Assembly: GCA_031266495.1 (NCBI GenBank)
Contig: JAISAX010000369.1
Coordinates: 1-17,673, forward strand
Source: Opitutaceae bacterium
GTDB taxonomy: Bacteria; Verrucomicrobiota; Verrucomicrobiae; Opitutales; Opitutaceae
DNA: 17,673 nucleotides
Direction: 5' to 3'
This document shows positions 7,270 to 14,115 of this stretch, one piece after another. Both the position numbers and the translations under genes were made by a program. The notes beneath the pieces are model-generated. The model searched no databases, was not told the origin of the DNA, and saw only the letters and a program-made list of their open reading frames with translations. Positions within the stretch are counted from its first letter, which is position 1. Every line of letters starts with the position of its first letter.

Positions 7270-7444
7270 TGGTGGCAGAATGGCTCTTGTGAACAGGACA
7301 GACCCCCGTTCGTAAAAGCAAATCACAGGCTTGTCCCGACATTTGTTTCCGGACCTCGCCCGAAACGCTCGTCCCGGAGGCAGATTTTTTCGTGGCAAGA
7401 AAAGGATTGTCCGCAGTCATGCGGCGGGCCGCCCGCATCCACCG

Positions 7445-7476
7445 GTTTTCGGCTTTCCGCGTTTCGGCCTTTCAGC
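7445..7476 (+). repeat. degenerate octamer array before the HAD gene
   Basis: Four consecutive 8-mers with consensus (G/C)TTTYNGC: GTTTTCGG, CTTTCCGC, GTTTCGGC, CTTTCAGC, then a T-rich run up to the ATG at 7491. It occupies the ribosome-binding region of the HAD gene. Confidence 0.65.
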
Positions 7477-7490
7477 TTTTTTCTCTCGCC

Positions 7491-8348
7491 ATGCCGCCAC
7501 CCGCCCGCGAGGACCGCGACGATCTTGTCATCGGCTTCGATGCCGACGACACACTCTGGCACAACGAATCCCTCTTCGAGGTGATGCACACGCGTTTCCG
7601 CGAGGTACTCGCCCGCCACCACGACGCCGACGCGGCCGCCGTCGAGCGCACGCTTTTCGACACCGAAATGCGCAACCTCGATCTCTACGGCTACGGCGTG
7701 AAAAGCTTTACCCTCTCGGCCATCGAGACCGCCGTCGAACTCACCGCGGGCCGGATCAGCGCGGCCGAAGTCCGCCAGATTCTCGAACTCGGCCGCGATA
7801 TCCTGAAGCACCCCGTCGAGCTTCTCGACGGCGTGGCCGACACCCTCGCCGCGCTCGCCGGCAGCGGCAGCGTGGCGCGCCTGCTCGTCATCACCAAGGG
7901 CGACCTACACCACCAGGAGCAGAAACTCGCCCGCTCGGGCCTCCTTGACCTCTTCGCCCACACCGAGATCGTTTCCGACAAAAACGAGGCGACCTACGCG
8001 ACCGTGCTCCGTCGCCACGACATCGCGCCCGATCGTTTTCTGATGGTGGGCAACTCGCTCAGGTCCGACATCCTCCCCGTCCTCGCGCTCGGCGGCGCCG
8101 GCGCGCACATCCCGTATCCGCTCCTCTGGGCCCACGAACACGCCGAACCGCCCGCCGCCGAAACGAGCGCAGGCCGCTTTTTCGCGCTGCAGTCCATCCG
8201 CGAACTCCCCGCCGCCGTGGAGACATGGGCCGCCGCCACCGTCGCCACCGCCTGCGGCAGCAGTTCGGGGTACAGGGCTCCGGTTCAGGATGCAGCGTTT
8301 TCGCATTCGCCCTGCTCCGGAGTCCGGACTCCGGACGCTGGACCCTGA
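7491..8348 (+). CDS. HAD-superfamily hydrolase
   Basis: This 285-residue cytoplasmic hydrolase is probably a phosphatase. Motif I is FDADDTLW, with Asp17 as nucleophile and Asp19 as general acid; motif II is LLVITKGD; a Lys sits in the SDKNEATY segment as motif III; motif IV is MVGNSLRSDILP. The cap lies between motifs I and II (C1 type, helical). The start at 7491 puts motif I at the usual distance; an upstream ATG would add residues read from the octamer repeat. The last ~20 codons look repeat-derived, and the stop TGA (8346-8348) lies inside the heptamer array at 8322-8370. Substrate unknown. The SRAP gene follows after 32 bp and may be co-transcribed. Confidence 0.85.
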   Translation: MPPPAREDRDDLVIGFDADDTLWHNESLFEVMHTRFREVLARHHDADAAAVERTLFDTEMRNLDLYGYGVKSFTLSAIETAVELTAGRISAAEVRQILELGRDILKHPVELLDGVADTLAALAGSGSVARLLVITKGDLHHQEQKLARSGLLDLFAHTEIVSDKNEATYATVLRRHDIAPDRFLMVGNSLRSDILPVLALGGAGAHIPYPLLWAHEHAEPPAAETSAGRFFALQSIRELPAAVETWAAATVATACGSSSGYRAPVQDAAFSHSPCSGVRTPDAGP

Positions 8349-8370
8349 GCGCTGAACCCTGAACGCTGGA
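8322..8370 (+). repeat. array of seven heptamers spanning the HAD stop codon
   Basis: Seven units in exact 7-base phase, the first two GTCCGGA and CTCCGGA, then units of the form (C)(G/C)CTG(A/G)(A/G) such as CGCTGGA and CCCTGAA. The fourth unit (CCCTGAG) supplies the stop codon of the HAD gene. The array ends ten bases before the SRAP start codon and so fills the junction between the two genes. Confidence 0.85.
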
Positions 8371-8380
8371 TAGAAACCCG

Positions 8381-9145
8381 ATGTGCTGCCGTTTTGCCCT
8401 TCAGAAAAGCCACGCCCGAACCGTTCTCGCCAGACTCGGCGTCCCCGGCGCCGCCCTCGCCGCTGGCAACGAAGATGCGGAGGACGACAGCACCCTGCCC
8501 GGATCGCGCTACAACATCGCTCCCGGCACCGCCCTCCTCGCCGTGCGCGCCGTCGGTGACGCTCCCCCTTCAGGTTTCGACCTCCGGCTGGCGGCTTTTT
8601 CTCCTCGCTGGGGCCTGATCCCCGGCTGGGGCAAAACGCCCGGTAATCCGCCGCCCGCCAACGCCCGCGCCGAAACGCTGGCGGAAAAACCGGCCTTTCG
8701 CGACGCCTTCCGCCACCGCCGCTGCGTTGTGCCCGTCAGCGGTTTTTACGAATGGGAACGCCGCGGGCGCGACCGCCTCCCGTGGCTGTTCCGGCGGCGT
8801 GACGAGGCTCCGTTTCTTTTCGCCGCCCTGCACGAAACCTGGCGCGGGCCCGACGGGGCCGCGCATGAGACCTGCGTACTCGTCACCACCGCCGCCAATG
8901 CCGTGATGGCGCCCGTGCATCATCGCATGCCGGTCATGCTGGATGGCGACGACGCTCTCCGCCGCTGGCTCGATCCGCGCCTCACGGAGCCCGCGCACCT
9001 CGCCCCGCTGCTCGTCCCGTGGCCCGACGAACTGACCACGGCCACGCGCGTCTCGACCCGCGTCAACAGCGTGCGCTTCGAAGGACCGGACTGCTTTGCC
9101 CCGCCCGGTCCGGAAGAAGACGCACAGTTGTCGCTCGCCCTGTAG
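8381..9145 (+). CDS. SRAP (SOS response-associated peptidase, YedK/HMCES) family protein
   Basis: This 254-residue protein would protect abasic sites in single-stranded DNA by forming a thiazolidine crosslink through its N-terminal Cys after removal of Met1. It starts MCCRF: Cys2 is present, while position 3 is Cys instead of the usual Gly. Other expected residues are RYNIAPG (43-49), Asn94 in NARAETL, Glu124 in VSGFYEWER and His180 in HHRMPVML, matching the catalytic or DNA-binding residues of YedK. The start is fixed, because Cys2 must follow the initiator Met. Length is slightly above the usual ~220-240, due to an acidic insert near 30-40. No LexA-type operator was recognised upstream, where the heptamer array ends. 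Confidence 0.92.
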   Translation: MCCRFALQKSHARTVLARLGVPGAALAAGNEDAEDDSTLPGSRYNIAPGTALLAVRAVGDAPPSGFDLRLAAFSPRWGLIPGWGKTPGNPPPANARAETLAEKPAFRDAFRHRRCVVPVSGFYEWERRGRDRLPWLFRRRDEAPFLFAALHETWRGPDGAAHETCVLVTTAANAVMAPVHHRMPVMLDGDDALRRWLDPRLTEPAHLAPLLVPWPDELTTATRVSTRVNSVRFEGPDCFAPPGPEEDAQLSLAL

Positions 9146-9189
9146 CTGCAAACGCAAGTTTCGCAGGTCCGCAGCAGGTCTGCAGCCCT

Positions 9190-9202
9190 CCCCCCCCCCC
9201 CC
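9190..9202. repeat. poly-C tract (13 C)
   Basis: Thirteen C between the convergent ends of the SRAP gene (+) and the beta-propeller gene (-). It is followed by a weak inverted repeat around 9230-9255. No gene reads through it. Confidence 0.95.
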
Positions 9203-9258
9203 GCTGCTATGAAGAGAGAAGGTCAAGCCCGGAAAGAGTAAAAATGAGTAACTCTTCC

Positions 9259-10830
9259 TCACGCCGGCACCGCGTGATAAAAATACACCGCGCCATAGGT
9301 CCAGTTGGGCGCAGGCATGCCGGGATAATTGATGCGATCCATCGTCACGAGGATGGCCGGAGCAAACGAACCCTCCGGCAACGGGATGACGGTCGGCCAA
9401 ACCCGCGTTCCGGTTTCTTCGCGCCAGGGAGGGAGATCGAGCGAGAGTTTTCCGACGACCGCCAGATTGTCATAAGATGCCGAATACAGGCATCGGTCCG
9501 CGCTTCCGAAAAGGACATGCCGGGTACCGTCGATGTTGACGATCTGCATGCCGGTTGCGTCCGGACCCGCCGGACCGGCCACAAGACGGAAACCGCTATC
9601 CGGCCTCGTGGACTCGAACAAGGCGGCCTTGTAGCCTGCTCCATGGTTCACACAAAGCGCGAGACGCCAGCAGGCGCGGACGGAATCGTAAACGAGCGAC
9701 GGATCCTCGTAGTCGCCGATCAACCCGGAAGGCGTCGCCTTGATAACGGAGAAACCGAAACGCGGATCGCGGCGGGTGCGAAAGGCAAAAATCTGTTTGT
9801 CGGTGCGCGGCGTGTCCGCGAACCCGGAAAAACCTGTCGCCAGCCCCAGCCAGTCCCCGCTGGCCGGATCGTGGATCAGGTGGGAAGCGATTTCGTTGCG
9901 CCATAACCCGTCGCCGCGATCAAACACGATAACACCTTCAAGGCGGATGTCACCCAGCGCGGGATCGAAGCTCAGCACGCCTTGCAAGGAATGCGGCAGC
10001 CCGCGTCCGCGCAACGAGGCGGTCATGAAGACGCGGTTACGCTCGGCAAGCGGCAACCCGTCGGGCGTGGTCACGGGCCGCAAGTCGGCGAGGCCCGCGC
10101 CCGCGCTGAAAAACTGCCGCACGGACGCCAGCCGCACGGGAGCCGTGTCGTGTGCAAGGGCGCCGACAAATACCTGAGTCGCCTGACAGCGCCGCACGTT
10201 TCGGAAATCAAAGGCATCGGGAAAATCCACCGAAAGACACACCTCGGGAAGAGCATCTCCCGCCTGGCAGTAAACCACCATGCCGCACCCCTGACCTTGC
10301 AGGATAACACGACGCAGGGGTTGTGTCCCTGATGATCGCCAGCAGCCGCATATCCCGGGCAGCACCGCAGGATCCCCGCAACCGCTGGCACGACCGTTGA
10401 CCGTGATTGTCCAGTCGTGTTCGGTCTGACGGCGGATTGCCACGCGCAGGACGAGTTTTTCCGCATCGTTGCACGCGACCCAGTGCAGCTCCGCGCCGAC
10501 GGGAACGGATTCCGGAAGGAGTTCATGGCACGCGTAAGGATTGAGTGAATACATCCGGCGTCCCGCTTCGGAATCGGCCCCGGCGATTTCGAAGCGGTCG
10601 GGCGTCAGCGTCCAGCGACTGCGCCGCCCGGTGACAGGCGGGTGCATGACATCCATATCCGTAATTCGTCCGGGAAGGACATGGGCGAGAGTCAGCGAGG
10701 TCTGCTCGTCGAAGGCCGGTCGGTAAACCGCCCGTCGAATAAAATGCCACGGAAACGCGGCCGATCCTGGTGAAGTGGAAACCCTGATATCCCCCGATGG
10801 AGATGCAGACGGAGGAATGTCGTTTTTCAT
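9259..10830 (-). CDS. beta-propeller protein resembling GH43/GH32-type glycoside hydrolases
   Basis: This 523-residue protein has no signal peptide. An N-terminal beta-rich part (about 30-250, with repeated short strands and a Cys-rich loop near 151-163) is followed by a region (about 262-523) with the rhythm of a five-bladed propeller: VIVFDRGDGLWRNEIASHLI, DPASGDWLGLATGFSGF, GDYEDPSLVYD (372-382), MQIVNIDGTRHVLFGSADR and a C-terminal WTYGAVYFYHAVPA. Acidic residues in short turns (for example Asp373 and Asp376) could be catalytic, but I cannot assign the acid/base pair. It probably acts on a polysaccharide or oligosaccharide, in line with the rhamnosidase and the lost lyase nearby. The start is the first ATG (10830). 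A sialidase-like or purely binding propeller is an alternative. Confidence 0.55.
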   Translation of the reverse strand: MKNDIPPSASPSGDIRVSTSPGSAAFPWHFIRRAVYRPAFDEQTSLTLAHVLPGRITDMDVMHPPVTGRRSRWTLTPDRFEIAGADSEAGRRMYSLNPYACHELLPESVPVGAELHWVACNDAEKLVLRVAIRRQTEHDWTITVNGRASGCGDPAVLPGICGCWRSSGTQPLRRVILQGQGCGMVVYCQAGDALPEVCLSVDFPDAFDFRNVRRCQATQVFVGALAHDTAPVRLASVRQFFSAGAGLADLRPVTTPDGLPLAERNRVFMTASLRGRGLPHSLQGVLSFDPALGDIRLEGVIVFDRGDGLWRNEIASHLIHDPASGDWLGLATGFSGFADTPRTDKQIFAFRTRRDPRFGFSVIKATPSGLIGDYEDPSLVYDSVRACWRLALCVNHGAGYKAALFESTRPDSGFRLVAGPAGPDATGMQIVNIDGTRHVLFGSADRCLYSASYDNLAVVGKLSLDLPPWREETGTRVWPTVIPLPEGSFAPAILVTMDRINYPGMPAPNWTYGAVYFYHAVPA

Positions 10831-10902
10831 AACAGGAAGAAAATCCGGACGGTTTTATCGGCAACCAGCGCATGTGGACCCGCTCCGGGTATCACCGGGT
10901 TG

Positions 10903-10914
10903 CCCCCCCCCCCC
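10903..10914. repeat. poly-C tract (12 C)
   Basis: Twelve C about 75 bp upstream of the propeller gene start (that gene reads leftwards). It forms an inverted pair with the G12 tract at 11096-11107. Confidence 0.95.
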
Positions 10915-10927
10915 TTCGCGCGGCAAA

Positions 10928-10942
10928 CGTCCGTGACGGACG
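10928..10942. repeat. CGTCCG-TGA-CGGACG hairpin
   Basis: Perfect 6-bp stem with TGA loop, followed by CGAGCCAT. It has the same plan as the other hairpins in the window: GC stem, three-base purine-rich loop and a trailing GCCAY tag. Confidence 0.65.
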
Positions 10943-11095
10943 CGAGCCATGCAAGGCAGGGAAGCAAGAGTATTCGGGATGGGAATATCATGAGTTTTTA
11001 TTCAAGACATTAAAACATGGAGACGAGGCAAACAGGAAATGGGAGAATCCCGCTGTCCGTTTCTGGCCAATACACCGTCAACCGCGTGGATACTA

Positions 11096-11107
11096 GGGGG
11101 GGGGGGG
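11096..11107. repeat. poly-G tract (12 G)
   Basis: Twelve G beginning two bases after a TACTA sequence. With the C12 tract at 10903-10914 it brackets a 181-bp segment in inverted orientation. Confidence 0.95.
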
Positions 11108-11148
11108 ATTCCCTGAAGTAACTGAAGTTACGCAGCCGGCCTTTTTGC

Positions 11149-11174
11149 AGGGGCGCACTGGGCCGTGCGCCCCT
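11149..11174. repeat. GGGCGCAC hairpin, copy 2
   Basis: Perfect 10-bp stem AGGGGCGCAC / GTGCGCCCCT with loop TGGGCC, followed by AC. It shares the stem and CCTAC tail with the element at 6846-6866. It sits just beyond the 3' end of the lyase pseudogene. Confidence 0.8.
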
Positions 11175-11193
11175 ACTGTCGATTCGCAGGCAA

Positions 11194-12047
11194 TCAGTGA
11201 AGGGCAGCCGGCGCCTCCAGCCGCTGTCCATCCGCCAGCAAGCGATCGCGCAAACTGGCATAATCGATAGCCTGCAATGCCATGGCCTTGCGGCCAGTCG
11301 TGGTTTTGACCGATGAAATCCGTTGAAAAACCGCTCCTGTTATTCGTATCGGTTTTCCGGGTTGGCATCCGGGAGTTGATCCAGGGCACGTCATCGAATC
11401 CCGCCTCGTAATTGCGAGGCGGCAGTTCGTATCGAGTTTCATCATACGATGCGGATTTCCGGAAGGGGATGCGGTTTTCCGGATGGTCGGTCAGGCACAT
11501 GCGAAAGCCCGAACAGAATCGAATAAAGTTGTCCTCCGAGATTGGGCTCCCGTTTCAAACCGGCGCCCCTCGGTCGCCCTGCGCCGGAATGCATGGGCAT
11601 GGCCACAAAGTCCGTCAGCCATCGGCTGGGCCGGTTCCAGATAGCGACGTCTCCAAAAGCAGGATACAGGTTGTTCACGATTTGCCAGTCGCGGGCGAAA
11701 GATGCCACGCGCCGCGCGTGCGGCTCCGCGAGCAAGTCCATCTTCCCGCCGGTGGTCTGGCGGATGGCTTCCGCGCCGAGCACGAAATGACCGAATCCAT
11801 AGCTCCAGTAGCCGCTGCCTTCATGGCAAAATCCGTCACTGGCAAAGCCGCCAAGGAAGATATCGAAATGTCTGTCAGGCCGGGCGGGAATTCAGGCCGC
11901 GATCTGCTTGATGCGGGCGGGGGAGATCGCGGGCAATTGCGCGGGAACAGCCTCCGCCGTCCCCGTGGAGAGGAGGACCGCCAGGACTAGCGGAAAACGG
12001 AATTTCGGGTGGCGGCGGGAGCAGTGTGTCATGGAGTGGAAATACAT
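11194..12047 (-). pseudogene. decayed heparinase II/III-like polysaccharide lyase
   Basis: Reading leftwards, there is first a start with a good signal peptide (HPKFRFPLVLAVLLSTGTAEA, ATG at 12047 or 12032) and ARIKQIAA, then an in-frame TGA (11892-11894). In the same frame follows a stretch typical of heparinase II/III-like proteins (GFASDGFCHEGSGYWSYGFG, then AEAIRQTTGGKMDLL) and DWQIVNNLYPAFGDVAIWN, ending at 11442. A fragment in another frame ([19 protein letters not shown], stop at 11194) looks like the original C-terminus. Such lyases have about 600-800 residues, so several hundred codons are missing between the signal peptide and the GSGYW region and again before the C-terminus. The family name rests on the EGSGYW...G pattern and context; other exported lyases with an alpha/alpha barrel are possible. 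Confidence 0.6.
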
Positions 12048-12064
12048 GGGCGGCGAAGGCGTTT

Positions 12065-12312
12065 TTATCTGGCGGGGTTGTTGAAGTCCGTTTTGGCAAC
12101 GTGCCAGTCGAAGAAGAGGGCGTTGGTGTAGTTGCCGTGAATGGACCGCGGCGAACGGGAGATTCCCGCAATGCCGCAACAACTCTTGATCGAAAGCACC
12201 TGGCAATCCGGCACGAGTGTGGACGAACGGGTGTAATCAGGTCGCGTAATCCTCATCCGTCCACGCCCGCCTGCGGTTACCGACGTTTTTGAGGGATTGC
12301 GGCGGTGTTTCA
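12065..12312 (-). pseudogene. pseudopilin remnant (start joined to C-terminal signature)
   Basis: A short reading frame of 82 codons starts MKHRRNP and ends with IHGNYTNALFFDWHVAKTDF plus six residues. The end is the C-terminal His-x9-Asp-Gly signature of the pseudopilin family seen intact at 32-805, with Trp replacing the Gly. The N-terminal methylation motif and hydrophobic helix (FTLxELL) are missing, as is most of the body, so the product could not enter the pilin pathway. It lies directly upstream of the lyase remnant on the same strand, repeating the intact arrangement of pseudopilin followed by glycan-degrading enzyme at the window start. The start coordinate is approximate. Confidence 0.6.
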
Positions 12313-12450
12313 TGAGGAGAAAAAGGATTAACGCCTTGTGCCGGGATCTCCCCGGCCACCATGCCGCCGCAAAAGTCTGAGCCACCGATAGCGCCCATTT
12401 ACGGCGATGCCTGGCAAGGCAAAAAGGAAGCGACCGGTCCTGCAGGGTGT

Positions 12451-12458
12451 AAAAAAAA
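12451..12458 (-). terminator. T8 run following the SRP RNA
   Basis: On the - strand eight T follow the last stem base of the SRP RNA by two bases (AC-T8). The closing GGCCAGG/CCTGGCC stem plus this run make a natural intrinsic terminator. Confidence 0.65.
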
Positions 12459-12460
12459 GT

Positions 12461-12556
<96 letters not shown>

Positions 12557-12562
12557 ATCGCG

Positions 12563-12591
12563 CACAGTGCGACGCGTCCGCCGCTGTTCAA
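12563..12591 (-). promoter_or_regulatory. candidate promoter of the SRP RNA gene
   Basis: On the - strand TTGAAC (12591-12586) is followed after 17 bases by ACTGTG (12568-12563), seven bases before the proposed RNA 5' end. The -35 box is good, the -10 box poor. The spacing matches a sigma-70-type promoter. The poly-G tract at 12620-12634 lies just upstream. Confidence 0.35.
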
Positions 12592-12619
12592 CCCCTAATT
12601 TCGATTCCACGGCAAACCA

Positions 12620-12634
12620 GGGGGGGGGGGGGGG
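12620..12634. repeat. poly-G tract (15 G)
   Basis: Fifteen G between the SRP RNA promoter region (- strand) and the inverted repeat that precedes queC (+ strand), so it sits between two divergent transcripts. Confidence 0.95.
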
Positions 12635-12646
12635 AGGCACCTCAAC

Positions 12647-12791
12647 GTAGTGTTCAGTCAAAGGTCAAAGGTCGGAAAGTCGGAAGTCATCAGCGGCCCG
12701 CCGGAGCAGGCCATCCCTGCAAAATGCTCCGCATAGCGGAGCTGCTGGCGACCTTCGACCTTCTGACTTTTGACTTTTGACTGCACACTAC
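12647..12791. repeat. 145-bp heptamer-based inverted repeat upstream of queC
   Basis: Two 42-base arms (12647-12688 and 12750-12791) are near reverse complements. Each is built of about five copies of a heptamer (GTCAAAG/GTCGGAA type on the left, GACTTTT/GACCTTC on the right), with unit spacing 7,7,8,7 mirrored as 7,8,7,7. Arm differences are all transitions (A/G or C/T), many tolerated as G-U pairs in RNA. The 61-base loop holds a perfect inner hairpin GCTCCGC-ATA-GCGGAGC. The element ends 22 bases before the queC ATG and would fold in its mRNA leader. I see no preQ1 riboswitch motif. Confidence 0.85.
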
Positions 12792-12813
12792 CGTGTCGCA
12801 CAAACACACCTGC

Positions 12814-13533
12814 ATGAAATCTGTTGTCATCCATTCGGGCGGACTCGATTCCACCGTCCTGCTTTACGAGCTTGCGAACGAAAGCCGCGAGGTGAAGGCG
12901 CTTTCGTTCAACTACGGCCAGCGCCACGTCCGCGAACTGGATGCCGCCCGTTCCCTCTGTGCGCTCCTCGGCGTCGAACACCGGATCGCCGACCTGCGCG
13001 CCATCGCCCCGCTTCTCTCCGGCAGCAGCCTCACCAGCGACGACATCCCGGTGCCCGACGGCCATTACTCCGAAGAGGTCATGAAGACCACCGTCGTGCC
13101 CAACCGTAACATGATCATGCTCTCGATCGCCGCCGGCTGGGCCATCTCCCGAAAATTCGACCGCGTGGCCTATGCCGCGCACGGCGGCGATCACGCCATC
13201 TATCCCGACTGCCGCCCCGGGTTTGCCGACGCCGTGGACAATGCCATCCGGCTCGCCGACTGGCACCGCGTCTCGCTGTACCGTCCGTTTGTCAGCCTCA
13301 CCAAGGCCGACATCGTCCGGCGCGGCGCCGCGCTGGGCGTGCCTTTCGAAAAAACCTGGTCCTGCTACAAGGGCGGCCCGCTCCACTGTGGCGTGTGCGG
13401 GACGTGCATCGAGCGGCGCGAGGCGTTTTCGCTTGCCGGCATCCCCGACCCCACGGCCTACGACCCGGCCGCGCCCTCCGTGGCGGAACGGGTTCGCCAT
13501 CACCGGAAACTCCCGCTTCCGTCTTCCGCATGA
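12814..13533 (+). CDS. queC: 7-cyano-7-deazaguanine (preQ0) synthase QueC
   Basis: This 239-residue cytoplasmic enzyme converts 7-carboxy-7-deazaguanine to preQ0 with ATP and ammonia. The ATP-binding PP-loop is SGGLDST (8-14) right after the N-terminal strand. [10 protein letters not shown] and the VVPNRNM segment are typical of the family. Zinc ligands are Cys184, Cys192, Cys195 and Cys198 ([16 protein letters not shown]). The chosen ATG gives [10 protein letters not shown], the usual beginning; a GTG seven codons upstream is unlikely. Length is normal (about 220-240). The stop overlaps the queD start by ATGA, so the two are translationally coupled. The product can feed queuosine in tRNA or 7-deazaguanine DNA modification; no dpd-type or tgt gene is in the window. 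Confidence 0.96.
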   Translation: MKSVVIHSGGLDSTVLLYELANESREVKALSFNYGQRHVRELDAARSLCALLGVEHRIADLRAIAPLLSGSSLTSDDIPVPDGHYSEEVMKTTVVPNRNMIMLSIAAGWAISRKFDRVAYAAHGGDHAIYPDCRPGFADAVDNAIRLADWHRVSLYRPFVSLTKADIVRRGAALGVPFEKTWSCYKGGPLHCGVCGTCIERREAFSLAGIPDPTAYDPAAPSVAERVRHHRKLPLPSSA

Positions 13534-13976
13534 TCACCTGCCGGAAAACCTGGACCGACATCCCGTTCGCGCATCGCCAGCACGGGCACGACGGCCACTG
13601 CGCGTGGATTCACGGCCACAACTGGTCGATCACGCTGACGTTCGGCTGCCACCGCGCGGACGAAAACGGGTTCGTGATCGATTTCGGAAAACTCCGGTTC
13701 ATCAAGCGCTGGATCGACCGGCACCTCGATCACGCCTGTGTCTTCAACGCCGACGACCCGCTCCGCGAGCAGATCGTGGCCGCCTGCCCCGACGCCTGGA
13801 AAATCTACGTCGTGCCCGGTTGTTCCTGCGAAGGGCTTGCCCGGCATTTTTACGAGGTGCTCGGCGCGCTCGTGGACAAGGAAACCGGTGGACGCGCCTT
13901 CCTCGTCGCGGTCGAAGTCGCGGAAGACTCGAAAAACATCGCCACCTTCACGCCCCCCCGGGCAAATGAAGAATGA
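13530..13976 (+). CDS. queD: 6-carboxytetrahydropterin synthase QueD
   Basis: This 148-residue enzyme of the 6-pyruvoyl-tetrahydropterin synthase fold converts dihydroneopterin triphosphate to 6-carboxy-5,6,7,8-tetrahydropterin. Zinc ligands are His15 (PFAHRQ), His28 and His30 in CAWIHGHNW, with Cys24 as the catalytic thiol. [20 protein letters not shown] (49-68) carries the second family block, and VEVAEDSKN near 128-136 the late conserved Glu. The ATG overlaps the queC stop. The stop TGA (13974-13976) falls in the second unit of a heptamer array, and the last residues (RANEE) are encoded partly by it. The true ancestral C-terminus may thus have been replaced by repeat sequence. Confidence 0.94.
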   Translation: MITCRKTWTDIPFAHRQHGHDGHCAWIHGHNWSITLTFGCHRADENGFVIDFGKLRFIKRWIDRHLDHACVFNADDPLREQIVAACPDAWKIYVVPGCSCEGLARHFYEVLGALVDKETGGRAFLVAVEVAEDSKNIATFTPPRANEE

Positions 13977-14060
13977 AGAATGCAGAATGCAGAATGACCA
14001 AACCAAAGCACACCCCACCGCCACCGCCACAGTTCCGACCATTCTTCATTCTTCATTTGC
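13962..14060. repeat. 99-bp inverted repeat with perfect 21-bp arms between queD and queE
   Basis: GCAAATGAAGAATGAAG... at 13962-13982 is the exact reverse complement of 14040-14060. The loop is 57 bases. The left side is five heptamers (AAATGAA, GAATGAA, GAATGCA twice, GAATGAC; 13964-13998) and the right arm has the matching ATTCTTC units. It contains the queD stop codon and ends about 40 bases before the queE Shine-Dalgarno. It could terminate or stabilise the queC-queD message; no T-run follows. Confidence 0.9.
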
Positions 14061-14098
14061 TCCGCCGGCCCTCGTCTGACCGGCGAGCGCAACCCGAC

Positions 14099-14105
14099 GG
14101 GAGGA
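14099..14105 (+). promoter_or_regulatory. ribosome binding site of queE
   Basis: GGGAGGA, ten bases before the ATG at 14116. It is one of the few clear Shine-Dalgarno sequences in the window, and it decides the queE start. Confidence 0.7.
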
Positions 14106-14115
14106 CCATCATCCC

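Larger units (their letters stand above)
10831..11193. other. intergenic region with paired C- and G-tracts and two hairpins
   Basis: No gene is seen in this 363-bp stretch, which lies upstream of the leftward propeller gene. It contains C12 (10903-10914), a hairpin (10928-10942), a less GC-rich spacer, G12 (11096-11107), a GTAAC-TGAA-GTTAC mini-hairpin (11118-11131) and a 10-bp hairpin (11149-11174). The 14-mer AACTGAAGTTACGC at 11120-11133 recurs exactly at 16942-16955. Confidence 0.7.

Noticed and set aside
8322..8370. CRISPR-like array
   Set aside because: Units are 7 bases with no spacers and no cas genes are present; it is a simple tandem repeat.
11412..11990. + strand frame of 192 codons
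   Set aside because: It is the shadow of the lyase pseudogene, whose - strand translation carries recognisable lyase-like motifs.
12784..12813. Possible preQ1 riboswitch before queC
   Set aside because: None of the compact preQ1 aptamer features (C-rich loop, A-rich tail pseudoknot) is visible; the leader is dominated by the inverted repeat.
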